Positions 35,817-44,105 of a stretch of DNA of 64,000 nt are shown here, piece after piece. The notes below the pieces were generated by a model. That model saw only the letters and a list, made by a program, of their open reading frames with translations, searched no databases and was not told the DNA's origin. Each line of letters begins with the position of its first letter. The stretch's first letter is position 1. The translations under genes were made by a program, and so were the position numbers. The stretch is from Bacillus pumilus (GTDB taxonomy: Bacteria; Bacillota; Bacilli; Bacillales; Bacillaceae). The DNA lies in contig NZ_CP027116.1 in assembly GCF_003431975.1 (NCBI RefSeq), positions 682,001-746,000 on the forward strand. The letters are read 5' to 3'.

Positions 35817-36773
35817 TCAATTATTTGAAATCTGACACGCAGCTTTTCTCATAAGCTTTTCAAAGGCGTGGAAAAAGGCATCACGATCGACATGGTCAAT
35901 CACTTGTATTGATTTTCCATCTGGGTGTTCTTCAGTGCGTCCTTGCTTTGGCGTCTCGGTATAAGCGATCGCATTTACTTCTTTTGAACGGGTAAATGAT
36001 GTAGAAGCAAGAGTGATCGTTGTCAGCACGTCCCATAAGTAATAAGTCGAATTCGTTTCATGATGAATGAGCGGTGGACAAAAGGCGTAGCACTGCCCAA
36101 TAAAATCAATTCCAATGTGAGAACGAAGGGAAGCCCAGCGCTGTCGCACATCGAGTGTAAGCGGGACTTGGTTCGTGCTTTCAAGCGCGACCATTTCAAT
36201 AGGGAAGTGTTCCTTGAAGACAGTACTGACTGCATAAGGATCCCAAAATGCATTCCATTCGGCTGTCCCATCATGCTCGGGTTCCTCAACATTGCCTTTT
36301 TCAAGAAACGTACCACCCATCCACACCAATTTTTCAATTTTATTAGAAATTGAAGGATCTTCTTCTAAAGCGCGAGCAAGGTCTGTGAGCGGACCTGTAA
36401 AGAGCAGCGTGACAGGTTCTGTTGCCATTTTAACTGTTTCAATTAAATGAAGGTGTGCTGGAAGCTTCGATATTTTTGTATCAACAGTCCCTTTTTCATT
36501 TAAAATCGGCAGGGCGTCTACATAAAAAGCATGCATACGCCATTCCTTTGGAAAGGGATTGACACCTCTAGAATTTGAAGCAGCGATTTCAATTTCATAT
36601 GGGCTAAATCGATCAATGATTTTTTGAGATGAACTGAGAGCAGGCTCTAAATAACAATCAGCAGGAATTACAGACGTACCAATTACTTTTAAATGTTCCA
36701 TTTGAAGGAGAAGAAATAAAGAGACGAGGTCGTCAACACCGCCATCATGGTTGAAATAGACAGGCTTTTTCAT
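35817..36773 (-). CDS. Inosine/uridine-preferring nucleoside hydrolase family protein
   Basis: 318 residues of the IunH-type nucleoside hydrolase family, which cleave the N-glycosidic bond of ribonucleosides. The N-terminal Ca-binding cluster reads HDGGVDD where many members have DTDPGxDD. The LLFTGPLTDLARAL segment, the WMGG segment and the Asn/Asp-rich stretch EWNAFWDPYA also fit. The ATG follows AAAGGATGG. It stands alone between swrC and dgkB, where I recall no gene in B. subtilis, so it is probably an insertion specific to this lineage. The substrate is not predictable. Confidence 0.85.
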   Translation of the reverse strand: MKKPVYFNHDGGVDDLVSLFLLLQMEHLKVIGTSVIPADCYLEPALSSSQKIIDRFSPYEIEIAASNSRGVNPFPKEWRMHAFYVDALPILNEKGTVDTKISKLPAHLHLIETVKMATEPVTLLFTGPLTDLARALEEDPSISNKIEKLVWMGGTFLEKGNVEEPEHDGTAEWNAFWDPYAVSTVFKEHFPIEMVALESTNQVPLTLDVRQRWASLRSHIGIDFIGQCYAFCPPLIHHETNSTYYLWDVLTTITLASTSFTRSKEVNAIAYTETPKQGRTEEHPDGKSIQVIDHVDRDAFFHAFEKLMRKAACQISNN

Positions 36774-36871
36774 CGTATACCATCCTTTTCAGTGTTTTCT
36801 TTTATCTTATCAGAATGCTTATCTGTTCAGGGAGATGTGCGTGAGATTTCTAATATTAGGGTGTTGTTCTG

Positions 36872-36899
36872 TTGCCATTTTCAAATCTCATAGTATAAT
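36872..36899 (+). promoter_or_regulatory. dgkB promoter
   Basis: TTGCCA (36872-36877), 16 bp and a perfect TATAAT (36894-36899), 54 bp upstream of the dgkB start. Confidence 0.65.
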
Positions 36900-36953
36900 T
36901 AAAGGTTGTTAGTGGTGAAAATAGATTGCATAATGAATATAGGATGATGATGA

Positions 36954-37862
36954 ATGAAACGTGCTCGAATTATATACAATCCGACATCTGGGCGTGAACT
37001 CTTCAAGAAGAATTTACCGCAGGTTTTGCAAAAATTTGAACAAGCTGGCTATGAAACATCTTGTCATGCAACGACATGTGCAGGAGATGCGACAGAAGCA
37101 GCTGAAAAAGCTGCACAGAGAGATTTTGATCTAATTGTAGCAGCAGGTGGCGACGGCACGATCAATGAAGTCGTCAACGGACTAGCACCGCTTGAAAAAA
37201 GACCGAAACTCGGAATTATTCCAGTTGGAACAACAAATGACTTCGCAAGAGCACTTGGAATTCCACGAGAAGGTGTTTTAAAAGCGACAGATGCCATTAT
37301 AGAGGGTGTAGCGAAGCCGCTTGATATCGGTAAAGTCAATGGCCATTATTTTATTAATATTGCTGGCGGCGGTCGGTTAACAGAGCTCACTTATGAAGTG
37401 CCTAGTAAGCTGAAGACAATGCTTGGACAGCTTGCTTATTATTTAAAAGGCATGGAGATGCTTCCTTCTATCCGCCCGACAGAAGTCGAAATTGAATATG
37501 ACGGCAAATTGTTTCATGGAGAAATCATGCTGTTTCTTGTTTCACTCACAAACTCAGTAGGCGGCTTTGAAAAGCTAGCGCCAGATTCCATTTTAGATGA
37601 TGGAATGTTTGACCTGATTATTTTAAAGAAGGTCAACCTAGCAGAAGCCATTCGAGTAGTTAGCCTTGCACTACGAGGCGAGCATATTCATGATAACAAT
37701 GTCATCTACGCAAAAGCGAACCGCGTAAAAGTAGATGTAAAAGATAAAATGCAATTGAATTTAGATGGCGAATACGGCGGCATGCTGCCAGGTGAATTTG
37801 AAAACCTGTATCGTCATATAGAATTTATTGTGCCAAAAGCAACAGCTGAAAAAATAGGGTAG
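36954..37862 (+). CDS. dgkB: Diacylglycerol kinase DgkB
   Basis: 302-residue soluble lipid kinase of the DAGK_cat family with the ATP-site motif GGDGTINEVVNGL (about 64-76) and PVGTTNDFARALGIP. It phosphorylates diacylglycerol left over from lipoteichoic acid synthesis, returning it to phosphatidic acid at the membrane. The length and the swrC-dgkB-rlmCD order match B. subtilis (yerQ). Confidence 0.94.
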   Translation: MKRARIIYNPTSGRELFKKNLPQVLQKFEQAGYETSCHATTCAGDATEAAEKAAQRDFDLIVAAGGDGTINEVVNGLAPLEKRPKLGIIPVGTTNDFARALGIPREGVLKATDAIIEGVAKPLDIGKVNGHYFINIAGGGRLTELTYEVPSKLKTMLGQLAYYLKGMEMLPSIRPTEVEIEYDGKLFHGEIMLFLVSLTNSVGGFEKLAPDSILDDGMFDLIILKKVNLAEAIRVVSLALRGEHIHDNNVIYAKANRVKVDVKDKMQLNLDGEYGGMLPGEFENLYRHIEFIVPKATAEKIG

Positions 37863-37868
37863 AGATTG

Positions 37869-37896
37869 AACTTGGTTCCTTATGGCACCAAGTTTT
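37869..37896 (+). terminator. Terminator or attenuator between dgkB and rlmCD
   Basis: AACTTGGT (37869-37876) and ACCAAGTT (37887-37894) pair perfectly with a 10-nt loop and run into Ts. The hairpin lies just after dgkB and about 27 bp before the rlmCD start, so it may limit read-through. Confidence 0.75.
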
Positions 37897-37922
37897 TCTT
37901 TGCAAATGAGGTGATAAAATTG

Positions 37923-39302
37923 GTGAAAATGAAACCGCCTGTTGAAAAAAATGAATACTACAATGTAACCTTCGAAGACTTAACGCACGAAGGTGCAGGT
38001 GTAGCGAAGATTGAAGGATTCCCTGTCTTTGTACCGAATGCCCTTCCTGACGAACAAGGGAAAATCAAAGTCACACGTGTCAAAAAAGGATTTGCTTTTG
38101 GACGACTCATGGAGCTGACAAAGGAAAGTCAGCATAGGCAAGATGCGCCATGTCCTATCTACAAGCAGTGCGGCGGCTGTCAAATACAGCATATGAGCTA
38201 TGAAGGCCAGCTGCTATTTAAACAGAAACAAGTAAAGGACGTTTTAGAGCGGATCGGCAAGCTTGATATGAGCCGTGTAAAAGTTCATCCTGTACTCGGC
38301 ATGGAAGACCCTTGGAATTATCGAAACAAAGCACAAGTTCCAGTTGGCGAACGGGAAGGCGGACTTGTTGCAGGATTTTATCAGCAGCGTACCCATGAAA
38401 TCATTGATATGGAAAAATGTTTGATCCAGCAGTCAGAAAATGACGAAGTGGTACAGGCAGTAAAAGACATATGCAATGCGTTTGGCATCAAAGCATATAA
38501 CGAAGAGCGGCACAAAGGCTGGCTGCGCCATGTCATGGTACGCTACGGCATTGCAACAGGTGAAATGATGGTTGTGTTTGTTACTAGAACGGCTGACTTT
38601 CCGCAAAAGCAGCAAGTGATTGAGCAGATTATAGCACGCTTCCCACACGTTCGGTCAATTGTGCAAAACGTGAATTCAAAGAAAACAAATGTCATTTTCG
38701 GAGACGAAACAACCGTTTTATGGGGTGAAGAATACATTTATGACACAATTGGCGACATCAAATTTGCCATTTCAGCCCGCTCATTTTATCAAGTGAATCC
38801 AGCTCAAACAAAGGTTCTTTATGATAAAGCCCTTGAATATGCCGAGCTACAAGGAGAAGAAACCGTGATCGATGCGTATTGCGGAATCGGTACGATTTCC
38901 TTATTTCTCGCACAAAAAGCAGGCAGAGTATATGGCGTAGAAATTGTGCCAGAAGCAATTGAAGACGCAAAACGCAACGCTGCCTTAAACGGAATCAACA
39001 ACGTCGAATTCGCAGTCGGCGAAGCAGAAACCGTTATCCCAAACTGGTACAAAGAAGGCATCAAAGCAGATACGCTTGTCGTTGATCCGCCAAGAAAAGG
39101 CTGCGACGAAGCATTGCTTGACACCATGTTAAAGATGAAACCAAACCGAGTTGTTTATGTATCCTGTAATCCGGGGACGCTAGCTCGTGATTTGCGTATT
39201 CTTGAAGATAGTGGGTATGTGACGGAGGAAGTACAGCCTGTGGATATGTTTCCGCATACGGCGCATGTGGAGTGCGTGGCAAGTCTTGTGATTAATCAGT
39301 AA
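37923..39302 (+). CDS. rlmCD: 23S rRNA (uracil-5)-methyltransferase RlmCD
   Basis: 459-residue RlmD/TrmA-type methyltransferase. An N-terminal TRAM domain is followed by the iron-sulphur cysteines ([11 protein letters not shown]), the SAM-binding [12 protein letters not shown] and the catalytic cysteine in [12 protein letters not shown]. In B. subtilis (yefA) it makes both m5U747 and m5U1939. The reading frame extends upstream to 37866, but that stretch contains the dgkB hairpin. The GTG at 37923, 8 bp after GAGGTGA, gives the expected N-terminus [17 protein letters not shown] at 37920 is also possible. Confidence 0.93.
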   Translation: MKMKPPVEKNEYYNVTFEDLTHEGAGVAKIEGFPVFVPNALPDEQGKIKVTRVKKGFAFGRLMELTKESQHRQDAPCPIYKQCGGCQIQHMSYEGQLLFKQKQVKDVLERIGKLDMSRVKVHPVLGMEDPWNYRNKAQVPVGEREGGLVAGFYQQRTHEIIDMEKCLIQQSENDEVVQAVKDICNAFGIKAYNEERHKGWLRHVMVRYGIATGEMMVVFVTRTADFPQKQQVIEQIIARFPHVRSIVQNVNSKKTNVIFGDETTVLWGEEYIYDTIGDIKFAISARSFYQVNPAQTKVLYDKALEYAELQGEETVIDAYCGIGTISLFLAQKAGRVYGVEIVPEAIEDAKRNAALNGINNVEFAVGEAETVIPNWYKEGIKADTLVVDPPRKGCDEALLDTMLKMKPNRVVYVSCNPGTLARDLRILEDSGYVTEEVQPVDMFPHTAHVECVASLVINQ

Positions 39303-39315
39303 GGTATTGAGAGAC

Positions 39316-39358
39316 ATCCCGATTTCGTGAAAAATATCGATATCGGGATATTTTTATT
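39316..39358 (+). terminator. Terminator of rlmCD
   Basis: ATCCCGAT (39316-39323) pairs with ATCGGGAT (39342-39349), followed by a T-rich tract. Confidence 0.75.
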
Positions 39359-39434
39359 TTTGTTTGTTCAATCTGCTTCAAAAAATGATAATTGGCAGTG
39401 GAATTAATATTTTCACTCGCGAATCATTACCAAA

Positions 39435-39533
39435 TGTCCTTTTTTGCAATTTTGCCTAGTTCATATTAAAGTATATAATGATAAAAATTGCAGAATGACT
39501 TTATAGAAGGACATGCCCTTTAGGCGCTATGTC
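39435..39533 (+). promoter_or_regulatory. Promoter inside a long inverted repeat, upstream of dus
   Basis: TTGCCT (39452-39457), 16 bp and TATAAT (39474-39479) form a promoter. It lies within inverted arms TGCAATTTT (39445-39453)/AAAATTGCA (39484-39492) and TGTCCTT (39435-39441)/AAGGACA (39507-39513). A second small hairpin, GACAT...ATGTC (39510-39533), sits in the leader before the gene. Confidence 0.5.
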
Positions 39534-39554
39534 ATGAGAGGAATTGGATGAAAG

Positions 39555-40529
39555 ATGAGTAAAAATTTCTGGCGTGATTTACCGCGGCCATTTTTTATAT
39601 TAGCACCAATGGAAGAAGTGACAGATGTTGTGTTTCGTCATGTTGTGAGTGAGGCGGCGAGACCAGATGTGTTTTTTACAGAGTTTACGAACAGTGAGAG
39701 CTATTGCCATCCTGATGGGATTCAAAGTGTGAAGGGGCGTTTAACGTTTACAGAGGATGAGCAGCCGATTGTTGCTCATATTTGGGGAGACAAGCCTGAG
39801 AACTTTAGACAGATGAGCATTGGGATGGCGGAGTTAGGATTTCAGGGGCTTGATATTAATATGGGCTGTCCTGTTCCGAATGTCACGCAAAACGGGAAGG
39901 GCAGTGGCTTGATTCTTCGCCCAGACGTTGCCGCAGAACTGATTCAAGCTGCAAAAGCTGGGGGATTACCTGTTAGCGTCAAAACAAGACTTGGTTTTAC
40001 AGAGGTTGATGAATGGCACGATTGGCTCAGACACATTTTGGAGCAAGACATTGTGAACTTATCGATCCACCTTCGGACTAGAAAGGAAATGAGCCAGGTA
40101 GATGCGCATTGGGAGCTCATTCCTGAGATTATAAAACTTCGTGATAAAGTAGCACCTGATACGCTTTTGACGATCAATGGTGATATTCCTGATCGTCAAA
40201 CGGGCTTAAAGCTCGCTGAGCAGTATGGAGTGGACGGAGTGATGATTGGGCGCGGGATTTTCCATAACCCATTTGCTTTTGAAAAAGAGCCTAAGGAGCA
40301 TACGAGTGATGAACTGCTAGGTCTTTTAAGATTGCATCTTGATCTTCATGATCAATACTCATCACTAGGCCTGCGACCATTCAAAGCACTGCATCGTTTC
40401 TTTAAGATTTATGTAAAAGGATTCCGAGGAGCGAGTTTCCTAAGAAATCAATTAATGAACACATCATCAACAGATGAAGTGCGTGCAATGCTGGATGAAT
40501 TTGAAGCGAGAAATCAAGAACAATTATGA
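39555..40529 (+). CDS. tRNA-dihydrouridine synthase family protein
   Basis: 324-residue FMN-dependent Dus enzyme, which reduces uridine to dihydrouridine in tRNA. The N-terminal half is a TIM barrel ([20 protein letters not shown] with catalytic Cys105, [28 protein letters not shown]), followed by the helical RNA-binding part. Length is normal. It is a separate transcription unit with its own promoter. The specific tRNA position cannot be read from the sequence. Confidence 0.9.
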   Translation: MSKNFWRDLPRPFFILAPMEEVTDVVFRHVVSEAARPDVFFTEFTNSESYCHPDGIQSVKGRLTFTEDEQPIVAHIWGDKPENFRQMSIGMAELGFQGLDINMGCPVPNVTQNGKGSGLILRPDVAAELIQAAKAGGLPVSVKTRLGFTEVDEWHDWLRHILEQDIVNLSIHLRTRKEMSQVDAHWELIPEIIKLRDKVAPDTLLTINGDIPDRQTGLKLAEQYGVDGVMIGRGIFHNPFAFEKEPKEHTSDELLGLLRLHLDLHDQYSSLGLRPFKALHRFFKIYVKGFRGASFLRNQLMNTSSTDEVRAMLDEFEARNQEQL

Positions 40530-40533
40530 CCAA

Positions 40534-40563
40534 CAAGAGGAGGGGGAGCCCTTCTCTTTTTTA
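40534..40563 (+). terminator. Terminator of dus
   Basis: AGAGGAGGG pairs with CCCTTCTCT (one G-U) and is followed by a T-run, directly after the dus stop. Confidence 0.6.
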
Positions 40564-40635
40564 TTAAATAGGACTATTAAACTAGTTCGCTTAAATGGTA
40601 AAATGAGATAGAAATAACAATTGGAGGTATTTTAT

Positions 40636-41490
40636 TTGAAATCATTTTGGGATAAAGACATAGAAAGTGAAGAAACATTTAAGAAAATCAACGAGCAAGG
40701 CATTGCAAAAGCGGAAAAGAAGCTGGGCGTCATACTGCCGGATACATATAAAAAACTTATCCTTGAACAAAATGGCGGTTATACCCTGCATAACGCTTTT
40801 CCAACGGATCAGCCGAATGGATGGGCAGAGGATCATGTGTCATTTGATCATTTAAGAGGAATTGCTAAAAATGAAGGCATCATGGATAGTGACTATTTAA
40901 TAGAAGAATGGGAATTGCCTGAGGGGCTTGTTCTCATTTGTGGAGATGGACATACGTGGATTGCGTTGGATTATAGAGAAACAAAGGAGCATCCACCGGT
41001 TCATTACTTTGATTTAGAATATGAGACAGATTTCAAATTAGCGGATTCGTTTGATGAATTGCTTGCTGGGCATTATACTGCAGAAGATAGCGAAGAATAT
41101 GGGATGTCAGATGAAGAGTGGCAGGCTGAATATGAAAAGCAGAATCCGCCATTATCAAAAGAAGAAGTGAAAGAGATCTTCTTAACCAAAGACCCTGAAC
41201 AGCTTTCAAAAATCGGGAATTTCCAAGTGGAACAAATTGATGATATCAAGTGGATTTTTTCTGAAGTAGAAACATGTATGGATACCCTTCAGGACGAAGA
41301 AATGTTAACGACTGCTGGCTGGGCAATCAATACGATTTTTATAATGAATGACGAAATGATTAAACAGCATGCTGATGTTGTCGAGAATGCACGTCGTTTT
41401 GCGAAGCATTTGAGTCATTCGAAAATAGAGGAAATGCACGACATTGCCTTTAATATATCAATCGCATTGGAATTTGATTTAGAGGAGTAA
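40636..41490 (+). CDS. SMI1/KNR4 (SUKH) family protein
   Basis: 284 residues. The first 150 match the SUKH fold: a helix with AEKKLGVILPDTYKKLILEQNGG, then FDHLRGI, VLICGDGHTWIALDYR and a Phe-Asp-rich end. The C-terminal 120 residues form a separate helical part with an acidic end. SUKH proteins are often immunity proteins against secreted toxins, but no toxin gene is adjacent and many Bacillus members are solitary. The start is a TTG at 40636, 7 bp after TTGGAGGT; the frame upstream of it covers the binding site itself. Confidence 0.8.
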   Translation: MKSFWDKDIESEETFKKINEQGIAKAEKKLGVILPDTYKKLILEQNGGYTLHNAFPTDQPNGWAEDHVSFDHLRGIAKNEGIMDSDYLIEEWELPEGLVLICGDGHTWIALDYRETKEHPPVHYFDLEYETDFKLADSFDELLAGHYTAEDSEEYGMSDEEWQAEYEKQNPPLSKEEVKEIFLTKDPEQLSKIGNFQVEQIDDIKWIFSEVETCMDTLQDEEMLTTAGWAINTIFIMNDEMIKQHADVVENARRFAKHLSHSKIEEMHDIAFNISIALEFDLEE

Positions 41491-41510
41491 GTATCTATCA
41501 TTCTAAAAAA

Positions 41511-41533
41511 GACCCCCTCACCAAAAGGGGGTC
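41511..41533. terminator. Convergent terminator
   Basis: GACCCCCT (41511-41518) and AGGGGGTC (41526-41533) form an 8-bp stem. The flanking A-run gives a T-run on the minus strand, so it is strongest for the gene at 41543. Confidence 0.8.
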
Positions 41534-41542
41534 ACATTTCCT

Positions 41543-41914
41543 TTACTCCGCACTCTCCTCAACCTCACGGCTATCTTCTGTTTCACCAATATAAATAGGG
41601 CCGTTTGCGTGGTCGATTCGGATTGGCCATTCATATGGGACTTGCAGGCGTCTTGCGATGGCTCTCCAAAACTTGGCAGAATCAAATTCTAGTTCTTGAA
41701 AGTCTTTAAGCAATTCTTTATAGGAAGATCCATCAAATTGAATGTACGAGTCTTGCAGGCGCATAAAGGCATAATGTCTCACTTCTAATGCTGCCGCAGC
41801 TTCCATTTCTTCTTCTGTTGCTTCCCCAATGATTGTTCCTGCGGGCGGAAGCATGTCGTATACATTAAATTCCTCTTCTTCCTCGTGTGCTGCATTGTGC
41901 TGTTGATCTGACAT
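41543..41914 (-). CDS. Acidic protein of unknown function
   Basis: 123 residues, very acidic at both ends (an EEEEE run near residue 12, EDSREVEESAE at the C-terminus), with a middle containing FWRAIARRLQVPYEWP. There is no signal peptide or membrane segment. I do not recognise the family. AAGGAGTG 7 bp before the ATG and a strong terminator after it support a real gene. Confidence 0.75.
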   Translation of the reverse strand: MSDQQHNAAHEEEEEFNVYDMLPPAGTIIGEATEEEMEAAAALEVRHYAFMRLQDSYIQFDGSSYKELLKDFQELEFDSAKFWRAIARRLQVPYEWPIRIDHANGPIYIGETEDSREVEESAE

Positions 41915-42067
41915 TTCTCTTCACTCCTTCTAGTCTTCGTCAAAATTTTATTCGTGCTTATCTCTATTATCGGAAGGAAATGAGAAATGTGGAATGAAAA
42001 AGAAGATAGAACCATAACACTTGCTTTTTCTTCTTGAATCTTTTATGATGAATTACAGATATAAAAG

Positions 42068-42080
42068 ATCTATAATAGAT
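42068..42080. promoter_or_regulatory. Rrf2-type operator over the -10 of the Rrf2 gene
   Basis: Perfect palindrome ATCTAT-A-ATAGAT. It contains TATAAT (42071-42076), which is probably the -10 box, so binding would block the promoter. The same palindrome recurs at 42546. Confidence 0.6.
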
Positions 42081-42097
42081 AGAAAGGGAATCATCTG

Positions 42098-42535
42098 ATG
42101 AAATATTCTAAAGCGACCAACTATGCGCTGCATACGATGGTGTTTTTAACTCTTGCACCAAAGGGGAAAGCAATTGGCGTTGAGCCTCTCGCCAAGATGC
42201 AAGACCTTTCAGCCACCTATTTATCCAAAATTTTAACAAAGCTTGTGAAGGCAGGATTGATTGAATCAACACCTGGCGCAAAAGGTGGTTACACCATTCT
42301 GAAAAAGAAGGAGGACATTTCATTTTTAGACGTCATTCAGGCGGTAGAAGGTCAAACCAATTTATTTCGTTGTTCTCTAGAACATGATTCTTTCATGCCG
42401 CATGATGGCTGTTTGATTGAACAAGCCATGCAGGATGTTGAAACGAAAATGCAGGAAACACTAAGTCAAAAGCGGTTAGTTGATATTGCAAGCCAAATTG
42501 AGCAGACAAAAAAGAATCCATTTTACAACATGTGA
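42098..42535 (+). CDS. Rrf2 family transcriptional regulator
   Basis: 145 residues with the Rrf2 winged helix (YALHTMVFLTLAPKG...LAKMQDLSATYLSKILTKLVKAGLIESTPGAKGGY). Only two cysteines follow (Cys92 and Cys105), not the three that hold an iron-sulphur cluster in IscR/NsrR. It is therefore more like the thiol- or ligand-sensing members. It is followed by a thioredoxin-reductase-like gene; both have the same 13-bp palindrome upstream, suggesting autoregulation and control of that gene. Confidence 0.88.
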   Translation: MKYSKATNYALHTMVFLTLAPKGKAIGVEPLAKMQDLSATYLSKILTKLVKAGLIESTPGAKGGYTILKKKEDISFLDVIQAVEGQTNLFRCSLEHDSFMPHDGCLIEQAMQDVETKMQETLSQKRLVDIASQIEQTKKNPFYNM

Positions 42536-42545
42536 TTTTTTTTGA

Positions 42546-42558
42546 ATCTATTATAGAT
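42546..42558. promoter_or_regulatory. Second Rrf2-type operator
   Basis: Perfect palindrome ATCTAT-T-ATAGAT in the 65-bp gap before the flavoprotein gene. It differs only in the central base from the site at 42068. Confidence 0.6.
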
Positions 42559-42600
42559 ATTAAGAGTCTTTAAAATCTTTGATAAAAAGGGGAGATTTAT

Positions 42601-43515
42601 ATGTTATTAGATTGTGCCATTATTGGAGGCGGGCCAGCCGGATTAAGTGCAGCACTTGTTGTGGGACGGGGCAGAAAACAGGTCATTGTATTCGATGACG
42701 AGATGCCAAGAAATCAAGTGACTCAGGAATCACATGGATTTATTACAAACGACGGAATGGCTCCGTTTGAGATCAGAAAAGCGGGAGAGGCAGATCTTCA
42801 AAAATACCCAAATATCCAAATGAAGCGAAGCAGAATTGTTGAGATACAAAAAAATGAGGGCAACTTTACGTTACTGACACAAGAGGGAGAAAGATATGAA
42901 GCGAAGAAAATCATATTGGCAACAGGACTTCAAGATATATTGCCAGAGATTAAAGGAATTCATGATGTGTATGGAAAGACGGTGTTTAGCTGTCCTTTCT
43001 GCGATGGCTGGGAGCTAAAGGACAAGCCGCTTGCCCTGATTGCAGAAAATCAGCGCACCCTGCATATGGCTAAACTTCTTTCCAATTGGACAAAGGATTT
43101 GATCGTGTTTACGAATGGACAGAAAGTGTTAGCTGAAGAGGAGAAGGCACTGCTAACAGCACATTCTATTCAAGTCATTGATGTACCGATTGTGTCAATT
43201 GATCATGAAAATGGACAGCTGCACTCTCTTCACCTTGCGAATGGGGAAACGGTGAAAAGAGGAGGCGGATTTGTCGCAAGTGATTTCAAGCAGTCCACTC
43301 CATTTGCTGAAAAACTTGGCTGCCAAATGACGACAAATGGGGGCATTGAAACAGATATTCTTGGACGTACAACTGTTAGCGGTGTTTTTGCATGCGGTGA
43401 CAATTTAGGTGGTCCTGCTCAGCTTGTCCTGGCAGCCGCCGCCGGCAGTCAGGCAGGAATGGGCGTCATCCATGAACTTGTGCAAGAGGAATTTCAAGAA
43501 AAAACACCTCTATAA
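42601..43515 (+). CDS. Thioredoxin-reductase-like NAD(P)/FAD oxidoreductase
   Basis: 304-residue two-dinucleotide-domain flavoprotein. The N-terminal FAD site is IGGGPAGLSAALVVGRGR (about 8-25), the redox pair is CPFC at 131-134, and the C-terminal FAD segment reads GVFACGDNLGGPAQLVLAAAAG. It resembles the short TrxR-like proteins that act with an unknown partner rather than housekeeping TrxB. Linkage to an Rrf2 regulator points to a thiol, electrophile or nitric-oxide stress response; the substrate is unknown. GGGGAG precedes the ATG. Confidence 0.87.
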   Translation: MLLDCAIIGGGPAGLSAALVVGRGRKQVIVFDDEMPRNQVTQESHGFITNDGMAPFEIRKAGEADLQKYPNIQMKRSRIVEIQKNEGNFTLLTQEGERYEAKKIILATGLQDILPEIKGIHDVYGKTVFSCPFCDGWELKDKPLALIAENQRTLHMAKLLSNWTKDLIVFTNGQKVLAEEEKALLTAHSIQVIDVPIVSIDHENGQLHSLHLANGETVKRGGGFVASDFKQSTPFAEKLGCQMTTNGGIETDILGRTTVSGVFACGDNLGGPAQLVLAAAAGSQAGMGVIHELVQEEFQEKTPL

Positions 43516-43525
43516 AAAGAGATGT

Positions 43526-43732
43526 TCAGCGATGAACGGTTTTCCGTTTTGTTAAGACGTGAGCAGTCCATTCAAAAAGTGCGTAAATCACAAAAAAGAT
43601 CAGAAGCCAGCTGCTGGCATCAACCCATACATTGGTGATTTGAATGATGTTCACTTGATCCAGTCCCGCCTGTATCCACATGGTGATCAGAGCTGTAAGG
43701 AATACTTGTAGAAACCATTTTGATTTTTTCAA
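43526..43732 (-). CDS. Small two-helix membrane protein
   Basis: 68 residues with two hydrophobic segments (about 6-20 and 36-55) and a basic C-terminal tail (TKRKTVHR). The start is a TTG 6 bp after GGAGGTG; an ATG further upstream in the same frame has no such site. I do not recognise a family or function. Confidence 0.65.
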   Translation of the reverse strand: MKKSKWFLQVFLTALITMWIQAGLDQVNIIQITNVWVDASSWLLIFFVIYALFEWTAHVLTKRKTVHR

Positions 43733-43845
43733 TTGGTCACACCTCCATCTCTTTCCATCATATAAGAAATGACAGTTTATTTCCAATTGTTTTCCTGTCA
43801 GTTTCAACGGTAAAATAAGAAATAAAACCAATGAAAGGAAGGCAA

Positions 43846-44072
43846 ATGAGCCATCAAACCAATAGATTTTTAAAACATCATTTTCCTGATCTTATCCTCA
43901 CGCCGCCTCTTTTTTATGGGTGGCCTTTTGGGCTTCGCTTTGAAGTGGCAGATTGGTCATTAGGAGAAAAATCAGTTGTATTAGAAAAAGCGGGGATCGT
44001 GCTTTAGACATTGTCAGATATGCTTTTGATCCAGAAGACGATATGTTGATCAGCTGTTTGCAGGTAAATAAG
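43846..44072 (+). pseudogene. Frameshifted, 3'-truncated DUF3885-like gene
   Basis: An ATG at 43846 behind AAAGGAAGG opens a frame reading HFPDLILTPPLFYGWPFGLRFE, typical of the start of DUF3885 proteins. It stops at 44005-44007. The downstream sequence continues the protein in another frame (DRALDIVRYAFDPEDDMLISCLQV). Restoring one G in the GGGG run at about 43992-43995 would give ...EKAGDRALDIV... in one frame. The gene then ends within about 30 bp at the licH terminator, far short of the family length, so the 3' part is also lost. Confidence 0.6.
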
Positions 44073-44075
44073 AAA

Positions 44076-44100
44076 AACCGCACTTTTCACAAGTGCGGTT
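44076..44100 (-). terminator. Terminator of licH
   Basis: AACCGCACTT (44076-44085) and AAGTGCGGTT (44091-44100), with a T-run on the minus strand just after the licH stop. Confidence 0.85.
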
Positions 44101-44105
44101 CCTTT

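Noticed and set aside
37866..37922. N-terminal extension of RlmCD from a TTG
   Set aside because: The stretch is the dgkB hairpin terminator; the real ribosome binding site lies after it at 37908.
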